Assembly (NCBI GenBank): GCA_938028835.1
Contig: CALIMJ010000029.1
Location: 1-36,001 of the forward strand
Reading direction: 5' to 3'
Origin: an uncultured bacterium
Lineage (GTDB): Bacteria; Sysuimicrobiota; Sysuimicrobiia; Sysuimicrobiales; Sysuimicrobiaceae
DNA: 36,001 bases
Below the pieces are notes generated by a model that was not told where the DNA came from, searched no databases, and saw nothing but the letters and a program-made list of their open reading frames with translations. The position numbers were made by a program, and so were the translations under genes. Of the stretch, positions 7,784-14,447 are shown piece after piece (position 1 is the stretch's first letter; every line of letters starts with the position of its first letter).

Positions 7784-8640
7784 CGATCCCCTCCTTCCAC
7801 CTGCAGGCGGGCGGCCCGCAGGGTGTTGCGCAGCAGCATGGCCACCGTCATGGGGCCAACGCCTCCCGGCACAGGGGTGATCCAGCCCGCCACCTCCCGG
7901 ACCGCGTCGAAGTCCACGTCGCCCACAATCCGGTGGTCCTGCCGGGTGATCCCCACGTCCACCACCACCGCACCCGGCTTGACCATGTCCGCGGTCACCA
8001 GGCGCGGCCTACCCACCGCCGCCACCAGCACGTCCGCCTCCCGGGTGTGGGCGCTCAAGTCCCGGGTGCGGGAGTGACACAGGGTGACCGTGGCGTGTTC
8101 TGCCAGCAACAGCAGGGCTGTGGGCTTCCCCACCAGGTTGCTGCGGCCCAGCACCACGGCCCGTGCACCCGCCAGATGCACCCCCGTGGACCGCACGAGC
8201 TCCAGGACGCCCAGAGGCGTGCAGGGCACGAGCTGCGGGCGGCCCAGGCTCAGACGCCCTGCGTTGTAGGGGCTCAGCCCGTCCACATCCTTGCGGGGGT
8301 CCAGGCGTTCGAACACCGCCTCCGGGTCCAGGTGCTCCGGCAGGGGCAGCTGCGGCAGGATCCCGTGCACGTCCTCCCGGCCGTTCAGCCGGTCCACCAG
8401 GTCCACTAGCTCCCGCTGCGAGGTCCGGGCGGGCAGGTGAAAGGTCTCGGACCGGATCCCCACCGCCGTGGCCGCGCGCGCCTTGTTGCGGACGTACAGG
8501 GCGGAAGCGGGATCGTCGCCCACCAGGATGGCGGCCAGGGCAGGGCTGGTCCCGTGGCGGGCGGTGAAAGCTTCCACCTCCCGCCGCACCTCCTCGCGGA
8601 TCCGCGCGGCCAGGGCGCGGCCGTCCAGGATCTCGGCCAT
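7780..8640 (-). CDS. folD: Methylene-THF dehydrogenase/methenyl-THF cyclohydrolase
   Basis: Bifunctional FolD (286 residues), interconverting 5,10-methylene-, methenyl- and 10-formyl-tetrahydrofolate with NADP. Visible motifs are the catalytic Tyr/Lys pair in YVRNK (Tyr49, Lys53), [11 protein letters not shown], the dinucleotide-binding [11 protein letters not shown] and the C-terminal [12 protein letters not shown]. The frame is open 16 codons further upstream, but I chose the ATG at 8638-8640. It gives the usual N-terminus ([11 protein letters not shown]) and has a GGAGG site about 10 bases before it. It is translationally coupled to folC. Confidence 0.95.
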   Translation of the reverse strand: MAEILDGRALAARIREEVRREVEAFTARHGTSPALAAILVGDDPASALYVRNKARAATAVGIRSETFHLPARTSQRELVDLVDRLNGREDVHGILPQLPLPEHLDPEAVFERLDPRKDVDGLSPYNAGRLSLGRPQLVPCTPLGVLELVRSTGVHLAGARAVVLGRSNLVGKPTALLLLAEHATVTLCHSRTRDLSAHTREADVLVAAVGRPRLVTADMVKPGAVVVDVGITRQDHRIVGDVDFDAVREVAGWITPVPGGVGPMTVAMLLRNTLRAARLQVEGGDR

Positions 8641-8735
8641 GCTGGAGCTTCCTCCGGCGAACGTGGGTTGGCCGCCCGACGCGGGCAACCGAACCCTACG
8701 TTACCACAGGGGAGTGGGGGCGTGCGGGCGGTCCC

Positions 8736-9461
8736 TCAGGGCGCCGAACCCGCCGGGCCGAAGTCCGCGCAGATCCGGCAACTGGCGCCCGGCTGGCTGC
8801 TGACGACCACGTCCTGCGAGTTCACCACCACCGCCCGCAGCTTGAACCGAACGGGCCAGTCCCTCTGCGTGAGCACGGGGTTGAAGCGGCGTTCCAGCTC
8901 CCTCACCACGGGCTCCGGCACGGGGAAGCCGTTCACCCGCAGGCGGTCCAGCCGGAAGTACATCTCGGGCCCGCCCTCTACCGCGAAGGTGCCCCGCAGC
9001 TCCACGGGCAGCTGAGCTCCCCACAGGGGAACCACACCCCGGCCGCAGACGTAGCCGCGGTCGCTCCACAGCCGGACCCGCTGCCCCGGCGCCAGCTGGG
9101 AAAAGTACTGCTCGAGGTTCTCGAAGCTCACCCGCATGTGCAGGGCGCTGTCCCGGACCCCGTCCACCTGGAACTGGCCCCGGCGCAGGGCTTGCGGGTT
9201 GAAGCTGGCGCCCACCAGCCGCACCCACGCCTCGTCCACCCGGAAACCGTCGGACAGGGTCGCCCGAGATGCGTACACACTCACCCGCGCGTAACCGCCC
9301 TCGTAGAGGTCGGGGACGGCCTCCACCCGCAGGACCCGGGCCTCCCGGAAGAAGCTGGCCACCGCCTGGCGCACCAACGCCTCGTCCGCCGAGGCGACCG
9401 GCGACCCGCACAGCGCCAACACGGCCACCAGGCTCAGGATGACAACGGGCCAAGGCCGCAT
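8736..9461 (-). CDS. Exported DUF2993 (LmeA-like) lipid-binding protein
   Basis: A 241-residue protein with a clear signal peptide (MRPWPVVILSLVAVLALCG, cleavage probably after ASA around residue 25). The rest looks like the DUF2993 fold: alternating amphipathic strands, the FRVDEAWVRLVGASFNP region and a C-terminal IRPxx-like segment NGFPVPEPVVRELERRFNP. DUF2993 members such as mycobacterial LmeA bind phospholipids in the cell envelope. The two Cys near the end (SCRICADF) are unusual and may form a disulfide. It lies 95 bases upstream of folD in the same direction. Family assignment is by overall pattern, not a strong motif. Confidence 0.65.
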   Translation of the reverse strand: MRPWPVVILSLVAVLALCGSPVASADEALVRQAVASFFREARVLRVEAVPDLYEGGYARVSVYASRATLSDGFRVDEAWVRLVGASFNPQALRRGQFQVDGVRDSALHMRVSFENLEQYFSQLAPGQRVRLWSDRGYVCGRGVVPLWGAQLPVELRGTFAVEGGPEMYFRLDRLRVNGFPVPEPVVRELERRFNPVLTQRDWPVRFKLRAVVVNSQDVVVSSQPGASCRICADFGPAGSAP

Positions 9462-9547
9462 CCGGCTCCCCCCGAACCCGGGTTTGCAGGATCTGTGCCA
9501 CGGAGACGGCGGTCCTCGGACGCGTCCCGGAGCACGGTGCGCTGGGC

Positions 9548-9621
9548 TGGAGCGGGAGACGGGAATCGAACCCGCACCACCAGCTTGGAAGGCTGGGGCT
9601 CTACCATTGAGCTACTCCCGC
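9548..9621 (-). tRNA. tRNA-Gly (anticodon UCC)
   Basis: Read on the minus strand it folds as a standard cloverleaf: acceptor GCGGGAG pairing with CTCCCGC, D-arm GCTC..GAGC, anticodon stem CCAGC/GCTGG with loop CTTCCAA (anticodon TCC) and T-loop TTCGATTC. The CCA end is encoded at 9548-9550. It follows tRNA-Tyr by 24 bases and probably shares its promoter. Confidence 0.97.
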
Positions 9622-9645
9622 CCGCGAAGCGGTCTCCTCAGAACC

Positions 9646-9732
9646 TGGTGGGCGGGGAAGGATTCGAACCTCCGAAGGCGTTCCGCCAGCTGATCTACAG
9701 TCAGCCCCCTTTGTCCGCTCGGGCACCCGCCC
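9646..9732 (-). tRNA. tRNA-Tyr (anticodon GUA)
   Basis: A class II tRNA on the minus strand with acceptor GGGCGGG/CCCGCCC, anticodon loop CTGTAGA (anticodon GTA) and a long variable arm between GATCAG and the T-arm. Its T-stem has one G-U pair. CCA is encoded (9646-9648). The gene is first in a two-tRNA unit with tRNA-Gly. Confidence 0.97.
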
Positions 9733-9743
9733 AACCACCTGCG

Positions 9744-9772
9744 ATTGTAGGTTCGGCTCCCGTTGGGGTCAA
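9744..9772 (-). promoter_or_regulatory. Promoter of the tRNA-Tyr/tRNA-Gly unit
   Basis: Minus strand: TTGACC (9767-9772), a 17-base spacer, then TACAAT (9744-9749). Both hexamers match the sigma-70 consensus at five of six positions. Transcription would start just upstream of tRNA-Tyr. Confidence 0.85.
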
Positions 9773-9859
9773 GGCGACCCGCGGCGGCATCGTGTCACGC
9801 GCGCCACCGCTTTCCTGACGTGCCAGACGCGCTGGGGACTGGGTGGGAGGAGACCAGCC

Positions 9860-10255
9860 CTACCGGGAGACGGTTTGCCGCCCGCGCTTTCCGCGGGAGC
9901 CTGCGAGCCGTTCCTGCAGGACCTCCGCGAGGACCACGGCGTTGTTGTGCTGTACGTCGCGCGCGCCGAACAGGAGGGTGACGGTACCGCGCCGCGCCCG
10001 TTCCTCCAGCTGCTGCACGAGCTCCTGCGCCGGGCCTCCGGAGAGTTCCTCCCGGTACCGCCTGCGGAACTCCTCCCACTTGAGCGGGTCGTGGCCGAAC
10101 CACCGGCGGAGGCGGTCACTGGGTGCCAGTTCGCGGGCCCACAGGTCCACCCGCGCCGCCTGCCTGCTGAGTCCCCGCGGCCACAGCCGGTCCACCAGGA
10201 CGCGGAAGCCGTCCTGGGGCTCCGGCGGCTCGTACACGCGCCGCACCCGCAGCAT
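9860..10255 (-). CDS. DUF488 family protein
   Basis: A 131-residue DUF488 protein (YeaO-like). Typical features are the opening LRVRRVYEPPEPQDGFRVLV, the family signature DRLWPRGLSR, then WARELAPSDRLRRWFGH and the C-terminal LLFGARDVQHNNAVVL, which in relatives reads as LYSARDxxHNxA. The biochemical role of the family is not established. I chose the ATG at 10253-10255; a GTG codon directly precedes it. A perfect TATAAT lies 7 bases upstream, so the mRNA is probably leaderless. The gene is divergent from the DUF2628-like gene at 10346. Confidence 0.85.
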   Translation of the reverse strand: MLRVRRVYEPPEPQDGFRVLVDRLWPRGLSRQAARVDLWARELAPSDRLRRWFGHDPLKWEEFRRRYREELSGGPAQELVQQLEERARRGTVTLLFGARDVQHNNAVVLAEVLQERLAGSRGKRGRQTVSR

Positions 10256-10262
10256 CACCCGT

Positions 10263-10268
10263 ATTATA
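10263..10268 (-). promoter_or_regulatory. -10 box of the DUF488 gene (leaderless)
   Basis: A perfect TATAAT on the minus strand, seven bases before the ATG (four before the alternative GTG). No good -35 hexamer is present at 17-18 bases. On the plus strand the same spot reads TATTAT, so it might serve both directions. Confidence 0.65.
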
Positions 10269-10345
10269 TCCCACGGGCCCGGAGCGCTGGACCGCGGAGC
10301 CCGGGAGGTGCAAAATGGTGGGCGGACTCTGTCCGGGAGGTCGGG

Positions 10346-10732
10346 ATGGCGGCGGTCCTGGGAGTGTTGCTGGCGCTGGCCCTCATGGGCACCGCGGTGT
10401 ACGCGGTGTGGCGGCTCGGGGCGCCCACGTGGCGACAGGCGATCCAGGAGGTCGACCAGGAGCTGTCGGGGGAAGCTCCGGTGCCGCGCCCCAACCTGGT
10501 TGCGGACGTGGGCGACCACAGCCCGCCGCCGCGCCTTTCGTGGAACTGGGCGGCTGCACTCCTGGGTCCCTTCTGGTACCTGTGGCGCGGGCTGTGGGCG
10601 CACTTCTGCGCCCTGGCCGCGGTGGTGCTGCTGAGCGGCGGGCTGCTGGCTCCCTTCGTGTGGCTGTACTGCGCCCTCAAGGCCAACGAGGACCTGTGGG
10701 AGCTGCGCAAGGCGCGCTGGAGCGCGTACTGA
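10346..10732 (+). CDS. Small membrane protein with DUF2628-like region
   Basis: A 128-residue membrane protein. An N-terminal hydrophobic helix (AAVLGVLLALALMGTAVYAVW) is followed by a short polar linker. The C-terminal half, LSWNWAAALLGPFWYLWRGLWAHF and a second hydrophobic stretch, resembles DUF2628, where an aromatic-rich W/FNWAAxxxGPFWxLYR motif precedes membrane helices. Function is unknown. The ATG at 10346 has GGGAGG five bases upstream; a longer frame to the left is open by chance only. It converges with era, stop codons nine bases apart. Confidence 0.75.
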   Translation: MAAVLGVLLALALMGTAVYAVWRLGAPTWRQAIQEVDQELSGEAPVPRPNLVADVGDHSPPPRLSWNWAAALLGPFWYLWRGLWAHFCALAAVVLLSGGLLAPFVWLYCALKANEDLWELRKARWSAY

Positions 10733-10741
10733 CCGGGCCGT

Positions 10742-11686
10742 TCAGCCCTGCGGGTACAGCCGGCGCAGGAACCCCTCCCTCCGGCGCCAGTCCTCGCTGA
10801 CCTTCACCCACAGGTCCAGGTACACCGGCCCGCCCACCCAGGCCTCCACCTCCGGCCGGGCGCGGCGTCCGATCTCGCGGATCATGCGGCCGCCCGCGCC
10901 CACCAGGATCCTCTTCTGGGAAGGCCGCTCCACGTGGAGGGTGGCGCGGATGTAGGTGACGTCACCCCTTTCGGCCTTGCGGAACTCCTCCAGCTCCACC
11001 GCGATGGCGTGCGGGACCTCCTCCCGGGTGAGCTCCATGGCCTTCTCCCGGATGATCTCCCGCACCAGCGCCTGCAGGGGCTGGTCCGTGAGGTCTTCCG
11101 GAGAGAAGTACGGCGGGCCTTCTGGCAGTCGGCTCACCAGGGCCTCCACCAGCCGGTCCAGCCCCTCCCGTCGCAGGGCGCTGATCAGCAGGACCTCCTC
11201 GGGCCTCAGGCGCTCGCCCAGCCACTGCTGCCAGGCCCCCAGGCTCTCCTCGGTGGCCAGGTCCTGCTTGTTGAGGGCCACCAGAAGCGGGACCCGGACC
11301 CGCGCCGCTGCCTCCGCGGCCGCCTCCGCCTCCTCCCCCGGGCTGCGGGAGCCGTCCAGGACCAGCAACGCCAGGTCCACGTCCTCCAGGACCTTGCGCG
11401 CGCCCCGGACCATGTGCTCGCCCAGCTTGTGGCGGGGACGGTGCAGCCCCGGGGTGTCCACGAACACCACCTGCGCCTCGGGCAGGGTGAGGATGCCGCG
11501 CAGAGGGCTCCGCGTGGTCTGCGCCACGGGCGAGGTGATGGCCACCTTCGCGCCCACCAACGCGTTCAGCAGGGTGGACTTGCCGCTGTTGGGCGGGCCG
11601 AACAGCGCCACGAACCCCGACCGGTGCTCCGGTGGGAGTCCGGGGGCTGCCTGTCGGTCAACCGCGGTGTCCGGGTCCTCCAGCAC
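10742..11686 (-). CDS. era: GTPase Era
   Basis: A 314-residue Era GTPase, which binds 16S rRNA and aids 30S subunit maturation. G-motifs are GPPNSGKST (residues 30-38), DTPG (77-80) and NKQD (139-142). The C-terminal KH domain carries RILVGAGGRMIREIG, the GxxG RNA-binding loop. It is the last gene of the pgpH-ybeY-dgkA-corC-cdd-era order common in Firmicutes and relatives. The GTG start (11684-11686) has no ribosome site but a TAGAAT six bases upstream, so era seems to have its own leaderless transcript as well as possible read-through from cdd. Confidence 0.97.
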   Translation of the reverse strand: MLEDPDTAVDRQAAPGLPPEHRSGFVALFGPPNSGKSTLLNALVGAKVAITSPVAQTTRSPLRGILTLPEAQVVFVDTPGLHRPRHKLGEHMVRGARKVLEDVDLALLVLDGSRSPGEEAEAAAEAAARVRVPLLVALNKQDLATEESLGAWQQWLGERLRPEEVLLISALRREGLDRLVEALVSRLPEGPPYFSPEDLTDQPLQALVREIIREKAMELTREEVPHAIAVELEEFRKAERGDVTYIRATLHVERPSQKRILVGAGGRMIREIGRRARPEVEAWVGGPVYLDLWVKVSEDWRRREGFLRRLYPQG

Positions 11687-11692
11687 GGACCG

Positions 11693-11698
11693 ATTCTA
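11693..11698 (-). promoter_or_regulatory. -10 box of era (leaderless)
   Basis: TAGAAT on the minus strand, five of six matches to TATAAT, ends six bases before the era GTG. Transcription would start at the G of the start codon. The -35 region is weak. Confidence 0.6.
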
Positions 11699-11734
11699 CC
11701 AGCCGGCCCGGGGGCGCGACTCCATTCGGACGCG

Positions 11735-12157
11735 CTACCGACGCTGCGGTGACCGGTGTTCCCTGGGGCTTCGGAAGGCCCGGGGCAGGAAGTCGGGAAA
11801 CGAGTACACTCGGGTTCGGCCGCGCCGGCTCAGCACCACGAACTGCGCCCCGAACTCCGCCATGACCTGCCGGCACGCCCCGCAGGGCGTGAGCTCGCGG
11901 TCCTCCGGGCCGGCTACCGCCACCGCCACCACCCGCCGCGCGCCCTCGGAGATGGCCTTGTGGATGGCCACCCGTTCCGCGCAGTTCGACAGCCCGTAGG
12001 ACCCGCACTCCACGTTGCACCCGGTGTACACGCGGCCCTGGTCGTCCAGCACCGCAGCCCCCACCCGGAAGCGGGAGTACGGCGCGTACGCGAACCGGCG
12101 CGCGCGTCGCGCCGCGCGCGCCAGGGCCTCCGCGGTGGCCCGGTCCAGGCCCCTCAC
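11735..12157 (-). CDS. cdd: Cytidine deaminase
   Basis: A 140-residue zinc-dependent cytidine/deoxycytidine deaminase of pyrimidine salvage. The signatures are complete: Cys59-Ala-Glu61 (CAERVAI, zinc Cys and catalytic Glu) and PCGACRQ with Cys92 and Cys95 as the other zinc ligands. The N-terminal FAYAPYSRFRVGAAV is also characteristic. The GTG start overlaps the stop of the upstream corC-like gene by four bases (GTGA). The gene lies in the conserved cluster between the CBS-domain protein and era. Confidence 0.95.
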   Translation of the reverse strand: MRGLDRATAEALARAARRARRFAYAPYSRFRVGAAVLDDQGRVYTGCNVECGSYGLSNCAERVAIHKAISEGARRVVAVAVAGPEDRELTPCGACRQVMAEFGAQFVVLSRRGRTRVYSFPDFLPRAFRSPREHRSPQRR

Positions 12158-13443
12158 GGGCGCGCCGCGGCCTCCGCGTCCTCCGGAGCCAGCTTCTCCA
12201 CCCTCAGGCGGGCGATCCGCTGCCCGTCCAGCTCCTCCACGCGGATCCGCACCCCGTCGTAGGTGAGCTGCTCGCCCTGCTGGGGTACGTGTCCCATCCG
12301 GCTGTACACGAACCCACCCAGGGTGTCCACCTCGCCCACGGGCAGGTCCAGCCCCAAGCGTTCGTTGACCTCCTCCAGGTGCATCCGGGCGTCCACCAAG
12401 GCGGTCCGGTCGTCCAGCATGACGAGCGGCTCCCGCTCCTCCACGTCGTACTCGTCCCGGATCTCACCCACGATCTCCTCCAGGACGTCCTCGATGGTCA
12501 CCAGGCCCGCGGTCCCGCCGTACTCGTCCACCACGATGGCCAGGTGGACCTTCTTCTGGCGCATCTCCTGGAACAGCTCATCCACCTTCTTCGTCTCGGG
12601 CACGTAGTAGGCGGGCCGCATGACCTCCGCGGCGGTGATCTGGGTCTGGCCGTCCCGCAGGTAGCGGAACAGGTCCTTCACGTACACCACGCCCACGATG
12701 TGGTCGATGGTCTCCCGGTACACGGGGATCCGCGAGTGCCCCTCCTCCAGCACCAGGTCCACGATCTCCGACAGCGGTGCGTCGTGGCGGACCGCCACCA
12801 CGTCCACCCGGGGCACCATGATCTCCCGCACCACCGTCTCCCGGAACTCGAAGATGGAGTGGATCATCTCCCGCTCGCCTTCCTCCAGCTCGCCGTTCGC
12901 CTCCTCCATGCGGGCCACCAGGTCCAGTTCGCCCTCGGCCAGGGGAGCTTCCCGCGGGACGTGCACCCGCAGGATCCAGCCCGCCGCCCGGGCCAGAAGC
13001 GCCACCACGGCCACCACGGGGGCCAGCAGCCAGGTAAACAGGCGCGCGGGAAGGGCGCACCACAGGGCCACAGACTCGGGCGCACGCGCCGCCGCGGCCC
13101 GGGGCAGGGCCTCCACGGCGAGCAGGAACACCGCGCCTGCCACTCCGAACGCCACCCACGCACCCGCGGAGCCGAACCGGGTCGCCAGGTCGCTGGCGAG
13201 GATCACCGCCGCCCCCACGCTGGCAAGGGCGTGGCCGACCCGCAGGGTGCTCACCAGGCGTGAGGGGGCTTCTATCAACCGCAACGCCACCGCAGCCCGC
13301 AGGTGTCCCTGCTCCGAAAGCTGCCGTAAGCGCTGGCGGCTGGCCCGCGGCAGGGCGACCTCAGCGAGGGAAAAGAAGGCAGCCACCCCGGCCAGGACGG
13401 CGAACAACAGGTACCGTCCCAGGCTACTGCCCGAATCTTCCAC
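12154..13443 (-). CDS. CNNM/CorC-family membrane transporter protein (CBS domains)
   Basis: A 429-residue hemolysin-C/CorC-like protein. The N-terminal ~180 residues are a CNNM membrane domain with several hydrophobic helices, beginning LLFAVLAGVAAFFSLAEVAL. A CBS pair (about residues 200-330) follows, containing IMVPRVDVVAV and HLAIVVDEYGGTAGLVTIED, then a C-terminal CorC/HlyC domain (VDTLGGFVYSRMGHVP). Such proteins are linked to Mg2+/Co2+ transport or resistance; the hemolysin name is historical. The GTG start at 13441-13443 has AGGAGG ten bases upstream and a strong promoter at 13516-13544. Confidence 0.9.
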   Translation of the reverse strand: MEDSGSSLGRYLLFAVLAGVAAFFSLAEVALPRASRQRLRQLSEQGHLRAAVALRLIEAPSRLVSTLRVGHALASVGAAVILASDLATRFGSAGAWVAFGVAGAVFLLAVEALPRAAAARAPESVALWCALPARLFTWLLAPVVAVVALLARAAGWILRVHVPREAPLAEGELDLVARMEEANGELEEGEREMIHSIFEFRETVVREIMVPRVDVVAVRHDAPLSEIVDLVLEEGHSRIPVYRETIDHIVGVVYVKDLFRYLRDGQTQITAAEVMRPAYYVPETKKVDELFQEMRQKKVHLAIVVDEYGGTAGLVTIEDVLEEIVGEIRDEYDVEEREPLVMLDDRTALVDARMHLEEVNERLGLDLPVGEVDTLGGFVYSRMGHVPQQGEQLTYDGVRIRVEELDGQRIARLRVEKLAPEDAEAAARP

Positions 13444-13515
13444 TTAAGGCGTTCCTCCTAACACACGCCCACCGTTGCGCGAGGCGGGCGGGGGCACGCA
13501 GCCCCGGCGGCCGTC

Positions 13516-13544
13516 ATTTTAACACGGGCCGGACGGCCCCTCAA
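13516..13544 (-). promoter_or_regulatory. Promoter of the corC-like/cdd unit
   Basis: Minus strand: TTGAGG (13539-13544), exactly 17 bases, then TAAAAT (13516-13521). The predicted start is about 13509, giving a 5' leader of roughly 65 bases with an AGGAGG site. The promoter lies immediately behind the dgkA stop and separates pgpH-ybeY-dgkA from corC-cdd-era. Confidence 0.75.
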
Positions 13545-13545
13545 C

Positions 13546-14004
13546 CTAGCCGCACGGCCGGCGCAGCATCCGCCACGCCGCAGCGCCCGCGGCCGCCACG
13601 GCACCCGCCCCGGCCACCGCGGGCTTGACCCACGCTGCCGGAACCCCGAGCCGCGCCAGCAGGGGCGGCCCTAGCACCAGCGTCCCCGCCGCCGCAGCCG
13701 CCGCCGCGCCTACCAGCACCGCCGCCGCGCCCGTGTCCTTCACCCGCCGCGCCACTTCCGACGGCTGGGGCCACAGCCCGTCCACCAGGGCCTCCACCGC
13801 GGTGTTCACCAGCTCCAGCCCCAGCACCAGCCCGCAGGCCACAGCCAGCAGTGCCACCTCTGCCGCGGGTGCGTCCACCACTAGGGCCAGCGCCAGCACG
13901 CCCGCCGCCACCCCGCACTGGATCCGGAGGTTGCGCTGGGTGCGGAGGGCGTACCCCAGCCCGCAGCCCGCGGCCCGGAACGCTTCCGCCAGGGTCCGGT
14001 TCAC
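13546..14004 (-). CDS. dgkA: Diacylglycerol/undecaprenol kinase family protein
   Basis: A 152-residue integral membrane lipid kinase of the DgkA/UdpK family. The active-site helix reads LVLGLELVNTAVEALVD, with the conserved Glu and Asn-Thr of the family, preceded by the amphipathic FRAAGCGLGYALRTQRNLRIQ. The family recycles diacylglycerol or undecaprenol at the membrane; in Gram-positive relatives undecaprenol is the substrate. The tail after about residue 110 is unusually long and Ala/Gly-rich, predicted as one or two extra helices. I chose GTG at 14002-14004, which overlaps the ybeY stop (GTGA) and has a GAGGAGG site, over an open frame 19 codons longer. Confidence 0.88.
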   Translation of the reverse strand: MNRTLAEAFRAAGCGLGYALRTQRNLRIQCGVAAGVLALALVVDAPAAEVALLAVACGLVLGLELVNTAVEALVDGLWPQPSEVARRVKDTGAAAVLVGAAAAAAAGTLVLGPPLLARLGVPAAWVKPAVAGAGAVAAAGAAAWRMLRRPCG

Positions 14005-14447
14005 CGCCCCTTCGCCCTCCTCACAGTCCACGCGCGCACGAGACGCCGCTGGACCTCCCACATGACCCGGCGCCCGTGCGGGGTTTCGTCCTCGTATCCC
14101 AGCAGGTGCAGGGTCCCGTGGACCGCCAGGAGGGCGATCTCGCGGGCCAGGGGGTGCCGCGCGCGGCGGGCTTGCCGGGCGGCCTGCTCCACGGAGATCA
14201 CCACGTCGCCCAGCAGGCCCCCGGCTCCCTCCTGCGGGAAGGCCAGCACGTCCGTGGTGCGGTCCTTCCCCCGGTACGCCCGGTTCAGGGACCGGACGGT
14301 GGCGTCGTCCGCCAGGACCACGCTCACTTCCACGGGGCCGGCCACCCCCTGGTCCTGCAGGGTCAGCCGCACCGCGCCGCGGGCGGCCCCGGCGAGGTCA
14401 CGGACCCACTCGCGGCCGCCGGCCCGGTACAGGAACCGCACCGACAC
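14001..14447 (-). CDS. ybeY: Endoribonuclease YbeY
   Basis: An rRNA-maturation endoribonuclease of about 148 residues. The family signature NRAYRGKDRTTDVLAFP and the metal-site segment HGTLHLLGYEDETPHGRRVM are clear. In the usual HGxLHLxGYDH motif the third ligand is His; here the equivalent position is Asp (GYED). I prefer the GTG at 14445-14447, which gives a family-like N-terminus and has a GGAGG site. A TTG at 14475-14477 in the same frame is possible. Either start lies inside the 3' end of pgpH, so the two genes overlap by 50-80 bases and are coupled. Confidence 0.9.
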   Translation of the reverse strand: MSVRFLYRAGGREWVRDLAGAARGAVRLTLQDQGVAGPVEVSVVLADDATVRSLNRAYRGKDRTTDVLAFPQEGAGGLLGDVVISVEQAARQARRARHPLAREIALLAVHGTLHLLGYEDETPHGRRVMWEVQRRLVRAWTVRRAKGR

